A stretch of DNA of 61,291 bases from Obelidium mucronatum (GCA_025765595.1 JAIVFH010000162.1:1-61291), one strand, 5' to 3'; positions 32,604 to 45,396 are shown, counted from the first letter of the stretch. Notes: generated from the letters alone by a model not told the origin. Numbers and translations are program-made.

Positions 32604-35600
32604 TTATGCATGTGCCAGCATTTGAGTTTTCAAAGTGTTGAACTCACTAATAAAAGCCAACGCGGCCTTCTCATCTTGAAACTCAATCACAAGGTGGAAT
32701 TTAAAGGAAGGAAAATCCGAAATGGAAACTTGGTTCGTAGTCTCGATTCTGCTGATTTTCGATGTTGACATTATTGTGAATGTGTGCACCTTGTCCAATG
32801 TTGCTACAGAGAGCCACGTTCTTCTTCTGATATTGTTAAAGTAAATAACTCCTCCGTTCCAGACGTTCCATAGAGGTTGTGATTTTTTGAGCTTGAACTT
32901 GAAGATTTTAATGCCTGCCTGTTTTTTTGTTTATGCGTCAATATGATAACTTCCTTTGTTAAATCAGACTGAAAACTTACGATGGCTTGGCAATGACAAG
33001 GTCTTCTGTTCTTTTTGTTATCTTTAGGTAAATCGTGGGACGATGTTTGATGGGTCTTTCGTGGGAATCCACCAACTGTAAATGCGACGATTAATAAAAC
33101 ATCCGATAAATAAAGCATCATTCATCCACTATTCACATACTTTTACTTCGAGTCTGCTGTTTCTGAGGGGCTTTGTTGACCAGTGGTTTGCTTGAATCTG
33201 TTTATGGTCTATCTCAGTTCATGGCAGGGTAATTGCGGTAACGAAAAAACAAATTCTCACGATCAGATCTTTCTTGGGCAGAGTTTTGGCTAACGTCTTG
33301 ACTACTGTTGGATTGAGCGGAAATTTCTTCGCCTGCAATTCACCGAAATTAGAAAAAAAACATGGAAAGTCTCAGTATCCCTATCAACACACACATATGA
33401 TGGTAATCGGCACATCAAAATTAAAATAATTAAATAATTTCACACTTAACTAGATCCATTTTGAGTCTTCTTGGCTCCAGCCGTCTGAGCACCACCACCA
33501 CGTCCTTTTCCAGCCGACATACCCGATCGCGTACCGAAACCACTCTTTGACGATGCTTCAGCGCTGAAACTTGATTGCAACTGGATCTTCAAAACCCCCT
33601 TTTCAATCAGACTCTCAAACAGGACCTCATACATTTTTTTCGCAAACAATAAAAACAGCGTCAGAGTTGTAGCGACCCAAATGCAAATACACTGCATGAA
33701 ATCAAGGGATGCAGTTGGATTTGACGGTAGAATTTGAAGGATGGCGACAATGATTCCCACAGTCGCTTTTAGAGAAATATAATTATTCGATTAAGACGTT
33801 TTGATTTTTACGGCAGTTGGCTGTTTATGCCTTACCAAAAATCGTGGCCAAAGCGGCAGATTCATTATATATCGGGTCCGCGTCTTTCAGCATGTACGCC
33901 AAAACGACAAGGAGAATATGAATGATTGTTGTGAACGCGGTAAGCAAATTAATTGCAACACTTCCAGGTGCATCGACGGATCGGCATACATAAAATGAAA
34001 AATTATCGGCAATCAATTGTTTTGGTGTAGTGGTGGATGCAACGTGCCAGTACACCAAGAGAGCCTGGTTGATCAGAGTTTAGAGCCTTTCATGCCACTT
34101 TCCGTTCTAAAATTCAAAATGTACCATTTCAATAAGAACTCCAATTGCGATAACGATTCGATTTATCATTGTCAATATTGCTGCATCCAATCGTTTTTTT
34201 GAGTTCAAGATGATGTAAAGCCTGTTGTTTTTTTTTATGGTTAGCAAAAACTCGAGGAATTTTTTTACACTTCTTGTCCAAAACTAACCGAACGTTCTTC
34301 ATGATAACCGGTTTCATCATTAGAATATACCCCATCAAGACAAGCCAAATCCGCGCTTTACAGCTTGCAGCCGTAACACTCCCAACATAAAACCCAAGAG
34401 AAATATACGATAACATGCTCCCAAATACAATCGCGAGACATTCTGGAACAGACGCCATTTTCACGGCTTTTATGTTTTGGAATTTGATAAAGAAGGCTCC
34501 CGTTCCAACACTAAAGATAAGCCCAACAGATATTAAAGCGACAATTCCTTTTCCGTTTGATGATTTTAGGTCGTTTATGCTTGGGGTGATGATGATTATG
34601 GGGGGTCCGTCGGGTGGTGGTGTGTGCGATCCTTTTTTTTTCGTTTAGGTTGTTGAAGAACAAGAGAATCCGTTTCTGCTAAATACCATCGAAGAATACA
34701 GGACGTGCTCCATCATAGTATGTGATATTAGTAGCTCTTAAATCGGTGAACGCAAACGCTGTTTGGTAGGAAACTTAAAATCACAGGTAATTAACAATTA
34801 AGTACTCAACTATCCATGAAAAACGGATTTTGCTGAGAGTTTGTCATTGATGGATTCACGGTGCCATTGTATGACGAAGCCATAAACGGCCTGAACATGA
34901 TGTCTTAGTTTTTCAAGGACAGTAACATAGTACAAGGAGGGCTGAAACTCCATTACATCATGAGATCTCCTTGGCTATTCATTACCACTGGCTGTGCGAC
35001 CAAGCCGTCGTATCCCAAATCAAGGTACTGAGAGTAATTGAGATACTTTGAAAGCGCCCTTGACGATAGTTGCTCAGGTGTAAACTTGGGATTTTCTCTC
35101 AACAGCTTCGATGAACAGTTACAAATATGTCTTCACCAGTGACATATCAACAAATGCCTTACTTTGTCGAATCCCATCATGAGCATCATGGCGCAGTCAA
35201 AGCCTCCACCAACTGGCCAATAGTTGATAACATTATTTGCTGAATCAAGACCTTGTTCCCTATGAAAAAGAAGCGCAAAGTCGCGATCGATTAAGAAAAA
35301 TTGACCACCGTCGGCGGTATGCAGAAACTTACAACTGAGTTTGGTTATCGAACTTTGTCAACGCAATGAAGTGGTTGTAGAAGATATCCAGCCACGGCGT
35401 CACAGGGAAATTACTGAAAGACTGAAACGCAATGAAACCACGCCCGAGCTCTGCCATCCGAGTCACGTTTTTGGTCAAGAGTCTTAATTTTGGCGAAAGT
35501 TTCGAGGTGTCTGTGGAAATACGGATGGGAATGTTGACACCCATGTATACATAGTCCTTTCCAACCATATCCAGGAGCGCCAAGCTAAAGTATGCTTTGC

Positions 35601-36555
35601 TCACGAAATCGACTTGGCCGGCAATATAAATGTATCTAATTTTTGACGTGTGAGAAATAATTTACACCACAGAACCAGATATCACGGTACCGTGATTGTG
35701 TTCGTTTCAGCATCAAGGCGGCATATTCGACCATGTCTTGAGTGAGTTTTCCTTTGAGCTTGATTGTTGTAATGACTTCAATTCCATTCCTTTTCATTCC
35801 CTTCTTGATATCAAGCGCGACTATAATTTGAGTGAATGAATAAGAATGTTAAGTTTTCCCAATCAGAGGAATGCATACATCCTGTGGACATAAGATCGTC
35901 TCCTTGATAAACCAAAGCCATTCGTTTGACATTCCAGTCTTTATACAGCAGAGCAATATAGTCTCCCATGCCAGACGACGAAATCATTCGGAAAAAGTAG
36001 GGAAAGTTGTTCTTGTCGCTGTTCGACAGTTAATCAAAGAATCCCGGATAAAGCACCCCCGCACCTGAGCGTCGGCGATGCTGAGTTCAGCGAGCAGAAC
36101 GGCACTTGGTACTTGGAAAACACCTCCGCAGTCCCCTTGGCCACTGCCGAGTACTCGGCCCCCGCCACCCCCACAACATCTGCAAATTTTTCCCCCACAC
36201 CAATTGCCATTTCGCTGGTCGCAAAGCCGCCCGTGTGGCCGCTGAACTCCGCCTCGACGGCCGGCCACCACGCGCCGCAGTCGCTGAAGCGCCTGATGCG
36301 CACCGTAGTGTACGGCAGAATGTCGCTGCGGTTGTTGACTGCGGCCACTGCGGCGGCAATGGCCATGTCCATCATGTACACGTAGCCAGACATTGCATTC
36401 ATGTTGATCACAGCGGGGTCGTACACGTTGGCGTAGTTGGTGGCCAAGGCAGTGTCATACTGCAAGCCGGGGATGTAGCAGTACCAGTTGACGAGGCCAA
36501 GCGTGATGTTGGTGCGCTGCTTGCTGGCGATGGGGGAATACTGAGTCAGATCCAT
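32604..36555 (-). CDS. Class C (GABA-B-like) GPCR with C-terminal PH-like domain, subtype B
   Basis: ATG 36555 gives MDLTQYSPIASKQRTNITLG then LVNWYCYIPGLQYDTAL; unlike subtype A there is no signal peptide in this exon, so either a 5' exon is missing from my model or secretion relies on an internal signal. The ligand-binding domain continues with SDILPYTTVRIRRFSDCGAW and, after an intron at about 36062-36020, DKNNFPYFFRMISSSGMGDY. The 7TM region is at about 34580-33500 with CKARIWLVLMGYILMMKPVI (TM3). A Gly/Ser-rich linker precedes the C-terminal PH-like module: VIYFNNIRRRTWLSVATLD and the helix EKAALAFISEFNTLK, stop 32604. Its first exon is much more GC-rich than the rest. Closest relative in the window is the next gene. 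Confidence 0.84.
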
Positions 36556-36710
36556 CAAATCTTTGTTTGTTTTTCGAAACAAAAGTGCGAATTGTCAAAA
36601 TGTCGAAAATGATGGGCAAATCAAATAGAGTAAATTAATTCGTAGGGTTCTTCAATTCACCCGCACCGTTACTCGCAAAAACCAATATCTAAAATGCCAT
36701 GGAATCTGCT

Positions 36711-39700
36711 TCACTCTTGTCCAAGCATGTAGGCCATGTGGTTTGCAAAATCGTTCAAAAAGCTGGCCAGCGATTTGTCGTCCTTGAACTCGATAATCAC
36801 TTGATATCCAAATGAGGGGAAATCGGATATGGATATTTGATTCGTTCCAGCAACGCGAACCACTTTTGCCGTTGACATGATTGTAATCGTGTAGACTTTG
36901 TCCAGTGTTGCGATTGACAGCCATGTTCTTTTTCGAATGTTGTTGAAGTAGCAGATGCCTCCATTCCAAACGTTCCAAAAAACTTGGCCTTTAGTCGTCT
37001 TGATTTTAAATACTTGGACGCCGCCAGTCTTTAATGTCCATTAGAAAGCCGACGGGAACCGTAACAAAAAACAAGCGCCCACTCACAATCGGTTTACAGT
37101 GACATGGGCGTCGTTTGGATTTGACATCATGAATTGAAGTTACTGCGAAATCGTTTATGAGCTGTATTCTAAACATATGGTATACCAAAAAGCAAACCTT
37201 TCTTGAGGCTATTTAATCCTCCTCTCGATGTACCCACTGATCAAAAATGAAGCATCAGTGATGTATTTGCATAAAACATTGGATGCATGTTTACCTGCTT
37301 CACGATTGCTTTTGCTTCTTCCAATCGCGGTCGACTTGATAACACTCGACGTGATTCCAGAGTTTGCTAATTTCAGACGCATTTACTTTAAGCTGTTTGA
37401 AACTTTGAAAATTGCAAGCCACGTACACTTTTCTTGCTCCGATGTAGCTTGACTTTGAGCTTGAGATGCTATTTTTGATGTGAAAAAAGGGTACATTAAC
37501 ATTTCTACATCAACTGGATAAAAAAAAACGCCGCGATGAAAAAACTCAACAATCTTGCTTGGAATTATTCCCATGCATCGACGACATAACAGTTCCTGAT
37601 GAGAAAATCCCCGCTCTCGACTTTGTACCACCTCCAGCATTAAACCCAGACTTGGAACCAAGTTGCGAATTCGCATTCCGCGACCCTTCAAAACTCGATT
37701 TGATGGACAATCCCAAAAGCCCCTTCTCGGCAATCTGCTCAAACAAGACGTCATACATTTTCGACGCAAACAGCAGCACGAGTGTGATTGTGACGGATAA
37801 CCAAATGCACACGCATTCAATGAGGTCGACTTTTGGGGACGGGTTCGACGGGAGAATGTTCATAACTCCAACGAGTAAACCGACAAGAGCAAAGATGGAG
37901 GATAGGGCGGGAGACTCATTGAACATGGGGTCTACGTCTTTGAGCATGAAAGCCATGACAGCGAGGAGAACGTGGATGAGAACAGAGTAAGCAGTGAGGA
38001 TTTGGATGGACCGATTTCCGCCAATATTGAGGCTATTACAGACGTTGAATGAATCGGTCCCGACCGTAATGGATTGAGGTGTGTTTTTTGTGGATGATGC
38101 CCAGTATCCCAATAATGCCTGTATTCAAGTTGTTGAATTTCTTTCAAAAAAAATCTGAGAGAAGCAGCAATACCAATTGTATCAGGATCCCGATTGAAAT
38201 AACAATGCGGTTGATCATTGTAAGTTGTGCTGCGTCAAGCCTCTTTTTCGACTTGAGAATAATATACAATCTGTCCGCGTTGAAAATATCAATACCTCGA
38301 GCCCTTTGAAATTATGGGGAGAAAAAAAAAACATCGATAAAACGTACCGAACATTCTTCATAATAACTGGAATCATCATAAACGCATACCCCATCATCAC
38401 CAACCAAATCCTCGCCACACATTTAGTAGTCGAGCTACTATTCAAATAAAACGCCAACGAAATGTAACAAAACGCGCTCCCAATAATCGTCACAATGCAT
38501 TCAGGAACAGAAGTCATTTTAAGCTGTTTGGCTTCCCTGAAATTCACGAAAAACGCGAGTGTCGATCCACTAATCAGGAGTCCTGTTATTAATAACGCTA
38601 GAATCCCTTGTCCATTAGAGGATCCGAGACTGTTGCTCCAGAAAGTGATTATTGGGATGGGTGGGCCGTCTGGTGGTGCGATATTCGAGCCTGTTTTTTT
38701 TTGGCCGTTGGGGTTAGCATGTATTCACACCAAAATTGCAAAAAGATCGCAGAGAAATACCTCCATAGAAAACTGGAAGGCTATCATTGTAGAACGCGAG
38801 TATCGTTCCATCGACATCTGTCCCAGCGAAAGCTACCATCAAAATAGAAAAGGGATTAATTCAAGATACTATATACATGACATTAACAGAGATGTGGGAA
38901 CTAACGGATCTGGACGAATGGGTTTCCGCTTGCATTGGAAGCGCCTGGGAATGTAGTTCCATTATATGACGCGAAGTAAAACGCCCTGTTACGGAAAAAA
39001 AACAAAGAGTTTATAAAATGAGCCCTCCCAGGTCCTCGTTTTTCGACATACGTGGTATAATCTCCGCTTGGATTCAATGCCAAAGGATAAGTCGTCAACG
39101 CGTCATAATCTGAAAAAAGGTCTCAGCCACCAAAAAAAAAAAACGATGTAAAAATACAGAACTCAAATGTAAAAACTGAGAATAATTGAGTGATTTGGAA
39201 AGCGCGCGTGTCGAAAGCTCTTGTGGAGTATACTTTGGGTTCTGTTTCATCAGCTTATCGAATCCAAGAAGCAGCATCATGACACAATCGAAGGCTCTTG
39301 TGACTGGCCAGTACATTGTTAAATTGGCTGCTGAATTCATCCAGTAGCCGCTGTAAGGAGGTAGTTGGGTATTTGATTAGAAGAACAAGGTTTCACAAAA
39401 AGGGCTCACTCCAATATTTCAGGGTCAATTCGAGTAGTCTTATTCCATTCATCATAAAATGGTTGCATCCAAGAAGAATTCATGTTGAGTTCAGAATAGG
39501 AAACCACGGAAACAAATCCTTGAGTCATTGGCGTCATCAACGTCAAGTTATGGTTCACAACAGCCACTATGAGTAGCATCCAGCGATAATAATCATTAAA
39601 AAAAATTATTCATAGCTTTTTTTAGCATATTAAGTTGGTATAAAATAGAGCTCCTTACATTTCGGTGATAACAGAGATATATCGGATGTGATAATCGAGG

Positions 39701-40711
39701 GCGTGTTCATAGCAATATAGACATACTTGTACCCAACCATCTCTTCGATGGCCAAACTGAAAAACAGCTTACTCACGAAGTCGACCTGTCCTGATATATA
39801 AATGTATCGCGCCTCGCTTCTCAAGAGTGCAGTTTTCGCGTACAGGACCATATCGTGCGTTAACCGCCCTTTCAAGTTGATGGTGGCTACTACTTCAATT
39901 CCATTTGCTTTCATGCTTTTAGAAATATCGGATGTAACTGTACGTATGTGTGTTTTGTTTTTAAAGTGTGGTTTTCACCAAAACAAAAAAAAAAAAAAAA
40001 AAAAAAAAAACCCAGATAAGCACTCACATCCACTACTCATCAAATCATCTGATTGTGAAAGAATCGCCATTCTCTTGACTTTCCATCCTTGAAGAAGAAG
40101 GTTCAGATAATTGCCCAGCCCCGAAGAGGAAATGAGACGGAAAAAGTAAGGGAACTTGTCCTTGTTGCTCAATGAGGGAGCAGCCGATGCAATCGCGCAA
40201 TAAGGAATCTTGTAATCTGCCAATACTTCTGCGGTGCCTCTGTTGACCAAAGGAAGATTAAACAAGCCTGCCCAACTAAAACGCGGAAATGGCCTTACTT
40301 TGCTACAGAGGAATACTGTTGCCCCATCACGCCAATCACATCCTTATGCTTTTCCCCAATATCATTGATTCCCATAGCCGACATTGCATATCCGCTTGTC
40401 AGCCCCGCGAAATCGCGATCCACAGTGGGCCACCACTCGCCGCAATCAGTAAACCGCTTAATATTCACTGTAGTATACGGCAAAATATCTGCTCGTTTGT
40501 TTATTGCCTGAACAGCCGCTTTTGCAGCCGCGTCCATCAAATAAACGACTCCAGCCTGGCTGGCCAATTCAAGGGTTCGTGGGTCATGAGCTTCTGGGTA
40601 GTTTGTCGCCCAAGTTCCGTTGTATTTAATATTCGGCAGGTAGCAGTACCAATTGATTAGACCAATTGAAATATTTGTTTGATTCTTGGTTGCGAGAGAA
40701 GGGGCTGCCAT
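36711..40711 (-). CDS. Class C (GABA-B-like) GPCR with C-terminal PH-like domain, subtype B
   Basis: ATG 40711 (MAAPSLATKNQTNISIGLIN) begins a ligand-binding domain collinear with the neighbouring receptor: WYCYLPNIKYNGTWATNY, ADILPYTTVNIKRFTDCGEW, DKFPYFFRLISSSGLGNYL, ARYIYISGQVDFVSKLFFSL. No signal peptide is visible in this exon either. The membrane domain lies at about 38640-37740: TM3 CVARIWLVMMGYAFMMIPVI, then KNVR, TM5-TM7 with TAYSVLIHVLLAVMAFML, IFALVGLLVGVMNIL and CVCIWLSVTITLVLLFA. The C-terminus (about 36980-36711) is the PH-like module with GGICYFNNIRKRTWLSIATL and a helix DDKSLASFLNDFANH. Stop 36711. Spacing to the receptor downstream is 156 bp, consistent with recent tandem duplication. 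Confidence 0.85.
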
Positions 40712-40895
40712 CTTTCACAGAAGAACCCTGTTCAATTGTTTGTTGTTGAGATGAATAAAAATGTAAATCTCTCTCCTTTGATCCAGGAGTTCAAAAAAGA
40801 TTAGACCTTTGTCTGAAAATCTCTTGTCTTGGAGGAAAAGATAGTCACAGATTGTTACAATGGCCGCGAATATGGGGCTAAAACCAACGTTCATT

Positions 40896-42359
40896 TTATT
40901 GAAACGCTACGCCAACACTCTTGGCCATTTTATCCAAGCCCCCTGAAGATGCGAAGCCGGTTCCTGCATTTAATAATAAAAAATAGTCAGAATAAACCAG
41001 TGCCAGCTTTTTGCCTGCAAAGAATCACACCTTCTACAAACAGTTCAAACGCGTCGGAAGTCTTGCAGGGACCATCGCATACATGACATTTTCCAGATCC
41101 CTTAATGAATCGGCCAAAACAGTCTTTACATATAGCATGGCCGCATTCTTTGACGACTTCATGAGTTATGCCGTAATAGACTTGTTAGAAACCTCCCCAG
41201 CCCAGACAGATATACTCAACTCATAATCTTTGAACCATTCGTCAACGTCTTAACACAGCTTGGACACACTTTCCCTCCATCCGCATTATTACTGCTGATA
41301 CTCGATGATTCCTGGATCGCGTCTTTTTCCTTTGCAGTTCCCTTCTGTGCTGTAAAGTTTATTTTGACAAGTTTCTTGAAGGAGGAGATTGTATGTGGAG
41401 GAACACAGGCCGTGCATTTAAGGTCAAGCTTGCTGGGAAGCGCTTCGATGATTGTGGGTGTGGCTTCTGGAGTCAGAGAAGGCTGTATAGTCCAATTTAA
41501 ATCAGATGGTGTTTTCTTCCAGAGAGAGTATGATCAAAAAAACGTACCACCCAAAAACTGGGCAAACTGGCCTTCTTCCCAGCCTTATCCAGCTCCTTCA
41601 TGTTTTCAAAAACCTTGTCTTTATCAGCAGGATCCAAGGCTGTCATGTCAGGCACGAAAATCGTTCCTTCGGCAGTTTTGATTCCCTTGAACACTTTGGT
41701 TTTTTGCAACAATTTCAGAACCCCGCATTCTCCATTTCAACAAACAGTGAAAAATAAAATGCACCTTTCCCGTCAATCACTCGAGTCTCCACTTTCTTTG
41801 CAGTTGTACCACTCAACCCAAGTACAGAAACCTGCGTCTTTTCAAAGCGTTCAACCTCCGCTAATCGTAACAACTCTTGTCGCGACTCAATCTCTTTCTG
41901 CATGAGTTCCTGCTGTGTAGCGTACAGTGCCTGCATGCGACTGAACTCCTTCTTTTGTGTGAGAATGTTTTCAAAGTAGCATTCTTTGCATGCCAAGTGA
42001 CCCTTTGTGCTTTTTTTTGAAAGACGGCTTTAATAAGAAGTCTATGTTTGGGTGATTTCTTTTCGGGGGGAAAGTTGGTTGACTCACCAGGCCATTGGAT
42101 CTCTTGCAGTTTGCAGACAGAGGAAGCAGGCATCAAAGTTGCGCATCGAATCCCGACCCTGCGTTTTTAAAGAATCAGCATAAAACTGGAGATAATCTTG
42201 GACAAAGCACCATTCGTTGCTGGTTATAAAAAGATGTCAGCGACACACATCCAACGTCAATGCTGAAAAACTCACCTTCCGTGTTCCATACGTAAGCTTT
42301 TCCCGTTCTGCATTGGTAAAGAAGGCTAAACTAGTTGCGTTTTTCGAGTGTCGAGACAT
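40896..42359 (-). CDS. NOSIP: NOSIP-type E3 ubiquitin ligase
   Basis: ATG 42359 gives MSRHSKNATSLAFFTNAERE, the NOSIP family start (M-T/S-R-H-x-K-N). The next exons hold the first half of the split U-box (RDSMRNFDACFLCLQTARDPM, then YFENILTQKKEFSRMQALYA), a Gln/Glu-rich helix, KKASLPSFWVPSLTPEA (PSFW-x-PSLTPEA is the NOSIP hallmark), further Cys-containing segments of the second U-box half (TACVPPH, CHVCDGPCKTSDAFE) and a last exon GTGFASSGGLDKMAKSV that matches the GTGFA-x-SG end of human NOSIP. Stop 40896. NOSIP is a ubiquitin ligase associated with the spliceosome and nucleus. About six exons. Confidence 0.9.
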
Positions 42360-42482
42360 GTGATGGTTTTCTTTTTAATTTATCTGTTTTTTTGTCAATA
42401 AATAATCTCCAACGACAAACTGCCACGTTCCTTGAAAAACAGTGAAAACCCGTCTTTTCAAAAAGAAACCCTCTCAAAAATA

Positions 42483-43800
42483 ATGAATATTCTACGCAGC
42501 TTCTTGTTCAACAAGCCTCTGCCGACTGATGTTCCACCAGAGCTTGTGCTCAAATCCACAGAATATTCCTTGCCACAACACCAACAACAACAGCCACCGC
42601 ATCCACCCAAATCAACTCTTTCAAAACAAGAACTACGAAACAGAATCAAAGGACTCGTCTTTGGCGCTGCCCTAGGAGACGCATTCGGCCTGGCCACCGA
42701 ATTCCTTCACAAAACAACAAGCCACAGAAACATACCCAACCACGAACCCACTCTCATTTTCAAACTTTCTCAGAGACACCCATCGAGCCCGATGGGGTGA
42801 AGGCGATTTCACTGATGACACGGATCAAATGCTTGTGATTCTAAACACGCTTTTGGAAGACAATTTGTTGAGGCTGGATCAGTTGGCGTTTGCTCAGAAT
42901 CTCAGAGCATGGTCTAAACACGGTCTCGTTGCTCTGAATAAGCCTCCATTTGGGATTGGAATGTCAGTGGGTCAAGCGATTCGGTCTCCTGATTTCCTAT
43001 CAAATCCATCAACGTCTGCTTTCCGCGTCTGGCAGAAGTCCGGGTTCAGGATGTCCGCCAACGGCGCTATCATGCGTACAGCTATTCTGGGTGTTCCCTA
43101 TTTCTGGGATGAATCAGTTGTAATGAAACAAACTGTCGACGCAGCGTTGGTAACCCACGCGGATCCAAGGTGTATTCTGAGTTGCATTGTTGTCACGTTT
43201 TTGGTTGCCAGAATGTTGCAAGGCAAGTTGGGGTCTCTTGAAAAGGGAGACAGTTCTGATGATCTTGGATCTGCAGGTCGGATGAACTGTGACGGGACTA
43301 GCAGCTCTTTACCATCTTCTTCAAGTCACCAAGATCCATCATGTACTGCCTTGATTCAAGATATTCTGCAAAACTTGTCTCTCCCGATTCTCAACATGTA
43401 CAAGGACGTGTCTATACCATTCGACGCGACACACCATCACAAACAACTCATGGAATTGTTTGCATTCCCCGCGTCTCTACAAGCACTGGAACTCGACGAG
43501 TCCAGCTCTATTGGATATACATTTAAATGTCTTGGCGCGGCTCTGTATTGTTTCATGCAGCCATTGTCCGACTCTGGCTCGGAAGAAGAGAATTCGCGGT
43601 TGTTTACACGCGTCATTACGGAATTGGTGATGGAAGCCGGGGATGCAGATACAAACGCGTGTATTGCTGGTGCATTGTTGGGCTGCAGAATTGGATTCTC
43701 GAGTCTTCCGAAGCATTGGTTGGCATCGTTGAAGAACAAGGAGTATTTGGATCAAAAGGTGGAAGTCTTGTGTATCGCGCTGTTTCATGAAATGGAATAA
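42483..43800 (+). CDS. ADP-ribosylglycohydrolase family protein, with one-base frame break
   Basis: ATG 42483 opens MNILRSFLFNKPLP, then a Pro/Gln-rich stretch and RIKGLVFGAALGDAFGLATE, the first metal-site region of the family (G-x-x-x-G-D-A-x-G). In the other frame it continues QATETYPTTNPLSFSNFLRD, then ARWGEGDFTDDTDQM with the G-D-x-T-D-D-T-D metal-binding motif, SANGAIMRTAILG, and DADTNACIAGALLGCRIGF near the C-terminus, which is the second metal motif (D-x-D-T). The reading frame shifts by one base between 42705 and 42714; dropping one A of the AAAA at 42711-42714 would rejoin both halves without loss. No intron can explain it. The family removes ADP-ribose from protein or nucleic acid. 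Confidence 0.85.
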
Positions 43801-43925
43801 TTGGCAATTGTATGCAAGTGTTTCGAGCAAACGAAACGCACTTTATTTTTTGAGTTTTTACAAAAAAAGATACGAAAAGCCCCTTGCCAAAAAAAAAAAA
43901 ATTTACCCCCCAGAAAAACATTAAT

Positions 43926-45308
43926 TTATGGAGATCTTGGAGGAGGACTACGGTCATCTCTTCTCACTGGTTCATCTCTTCTTGGAGGGCTTCGGTCGCG
44001 CTCATCTCTTCTAGGTGGGCTACGATCACGGTCATCTCTGCCACCACGTCTGTCATCCCTGTCATCACGTCTGTCGTCATATCTGCGACGTGGTGGGGAC
44101 CGAGAGTATCTACGACGTGGTGGGGAACGGTCTCTGTATCCACCACGACCACCTCCTCCATACCTAAAAAAAATTCAACGGTTAAAAAAAAATTAAAACA
44201 AGAGCACAGAAAACAAACCTGTCACCACCGCCCCCACGACCACCATCACCACCTTCACGACAGTCTCTAGCAAAGTGACCGTCTTTTCCACACTTGAAGC
44301 AACCGCTTGAATCACGGTCTCCCTTTGGACGTGAAGAGCCCTTGGCAAACTCTACAACCACGCGGCTCCCATCGCTGAGCTGATTTTTTTTTGATATAAA
44401 AGAGAGGGTGGTGGTGTTACAGGTACGGCGAGCGGGTTGCATATGTGTCATTGTTTTTTTTGGCAACGGAAGGAGTGATGTGTTTCGTCTGCCACGAAGG
44501 ATACGGTCTTTCAACGCCAAAAGCAAACTGATCCAGGAAGCAACAAAAACAACAGCCACGAGGACGACGGACGACCAAATGACAACAAGAATTGACAGAA
44601 CGAGGGAGAGGCAGGAGGAGGCAACGGTCACAAAGAAAAGCAAAAGCCCAAGCGACACAAGGCGAGAAGACAGCACCGCAAACAGTCACAGGCAGGCAAA
44701 AAAGGAGAGGGGGGCTTCGGTGAAAAAAAAAGGCGGAACGACTGCGGAGACTCCAAGGCGCAAACGACCACAACGTGAACATGGCGAAAGGGGCCCAAAA
44801 CTAGACAACATCGACATCTCGACTCGACCACAAGGAGGTCTCAATGGCTCAGCCTCAGGCTTTCTCTTTGTGTTTGGCAGGGGAGAAAGGACGTGTGGCT
44901 TTTCAAACCTCCTTTCCATCAGCTTCCTTCTGGGCAGTCTTCAGCGTCTCTCTTTTCTTCGTATTCAACAAAGCCAAAGTTGTATTGCTGGCCACGCTTG
45001 ATATCGAGACTTTGTTGTTTTTGATTTTATATTAAAATAGGTTTAATTAGGTCCCAGGATCCACGGAAGCAACAGACGGTTCGAAAGCAAATAAGGGGAA
45101 CATACCGAGATACTTTTCCGTATTTGTTGAAGATGTCTTCGAGCTCAGCAGTCTAATAATTATTATTTTTTACAGGGAGTGCGTAGTCGGAGCATAAGGA
45201 CAGAGAGAACAAGACAGAACAGAAGCAGCGAGAGCGAGAGAGAGAGGCTAGTCAAACCTCAACGCGGGTTCCCAAGCGACCGAGAAACAAAGTAGTGCCG
45301 CCAGACAT
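43926..45308 (-). CDS. SR splicing factor: RRM, CCHC zinc knuckle, RS domain (RSZ/SRSF7-like)
   Basis: ATG 45308 gives [20 protein letters not shown] strand 1 with RNP2; next exons [16 protein letters not shown] and [20 protein letters not shown] (RNP1 as NFGFVEY). After a long intron (about 44381-44918) comes [20 protein letters not shown], a CCHC knuckle [14 protein letters not shown], a Gly-rich linker and, in the last exon, RS-type repeats (RSPPRR repeated) to the stop at 43926. One base too many appears at the CCC run near 44932-44934; removing it joins RDAED to a sensible end of the RRM exon. SR proteins of this layout bind exonic enhancers and recruit U1/U2AF. Head-to-head with RFC4, 88 bp apart. 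Confidence 0.85.
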
Positions 45309-45396
45309 TTTTGATGGGGAGTGTTTTTTGGAAACAAGTTTTTAAAAGCGAGAGAAATTAAAAAAAATAAAATAAAACAAATAAATTGAAAAAAAA

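Noticed and set aside
36106..36612. 168-codon plus-strand open frame over receptor 4 exon 1
   Set aside because: Antisense of a conserved ligand-binding domain in a GC-rich exon; no supporting features.
43964..44161. Plus- and minus-strand open frames in the RS repeat region
   Set aside because: Shadows of the repetitive RS coding sequence of the SR protein; only the RSPPRR frame is consistent with upstream exons.
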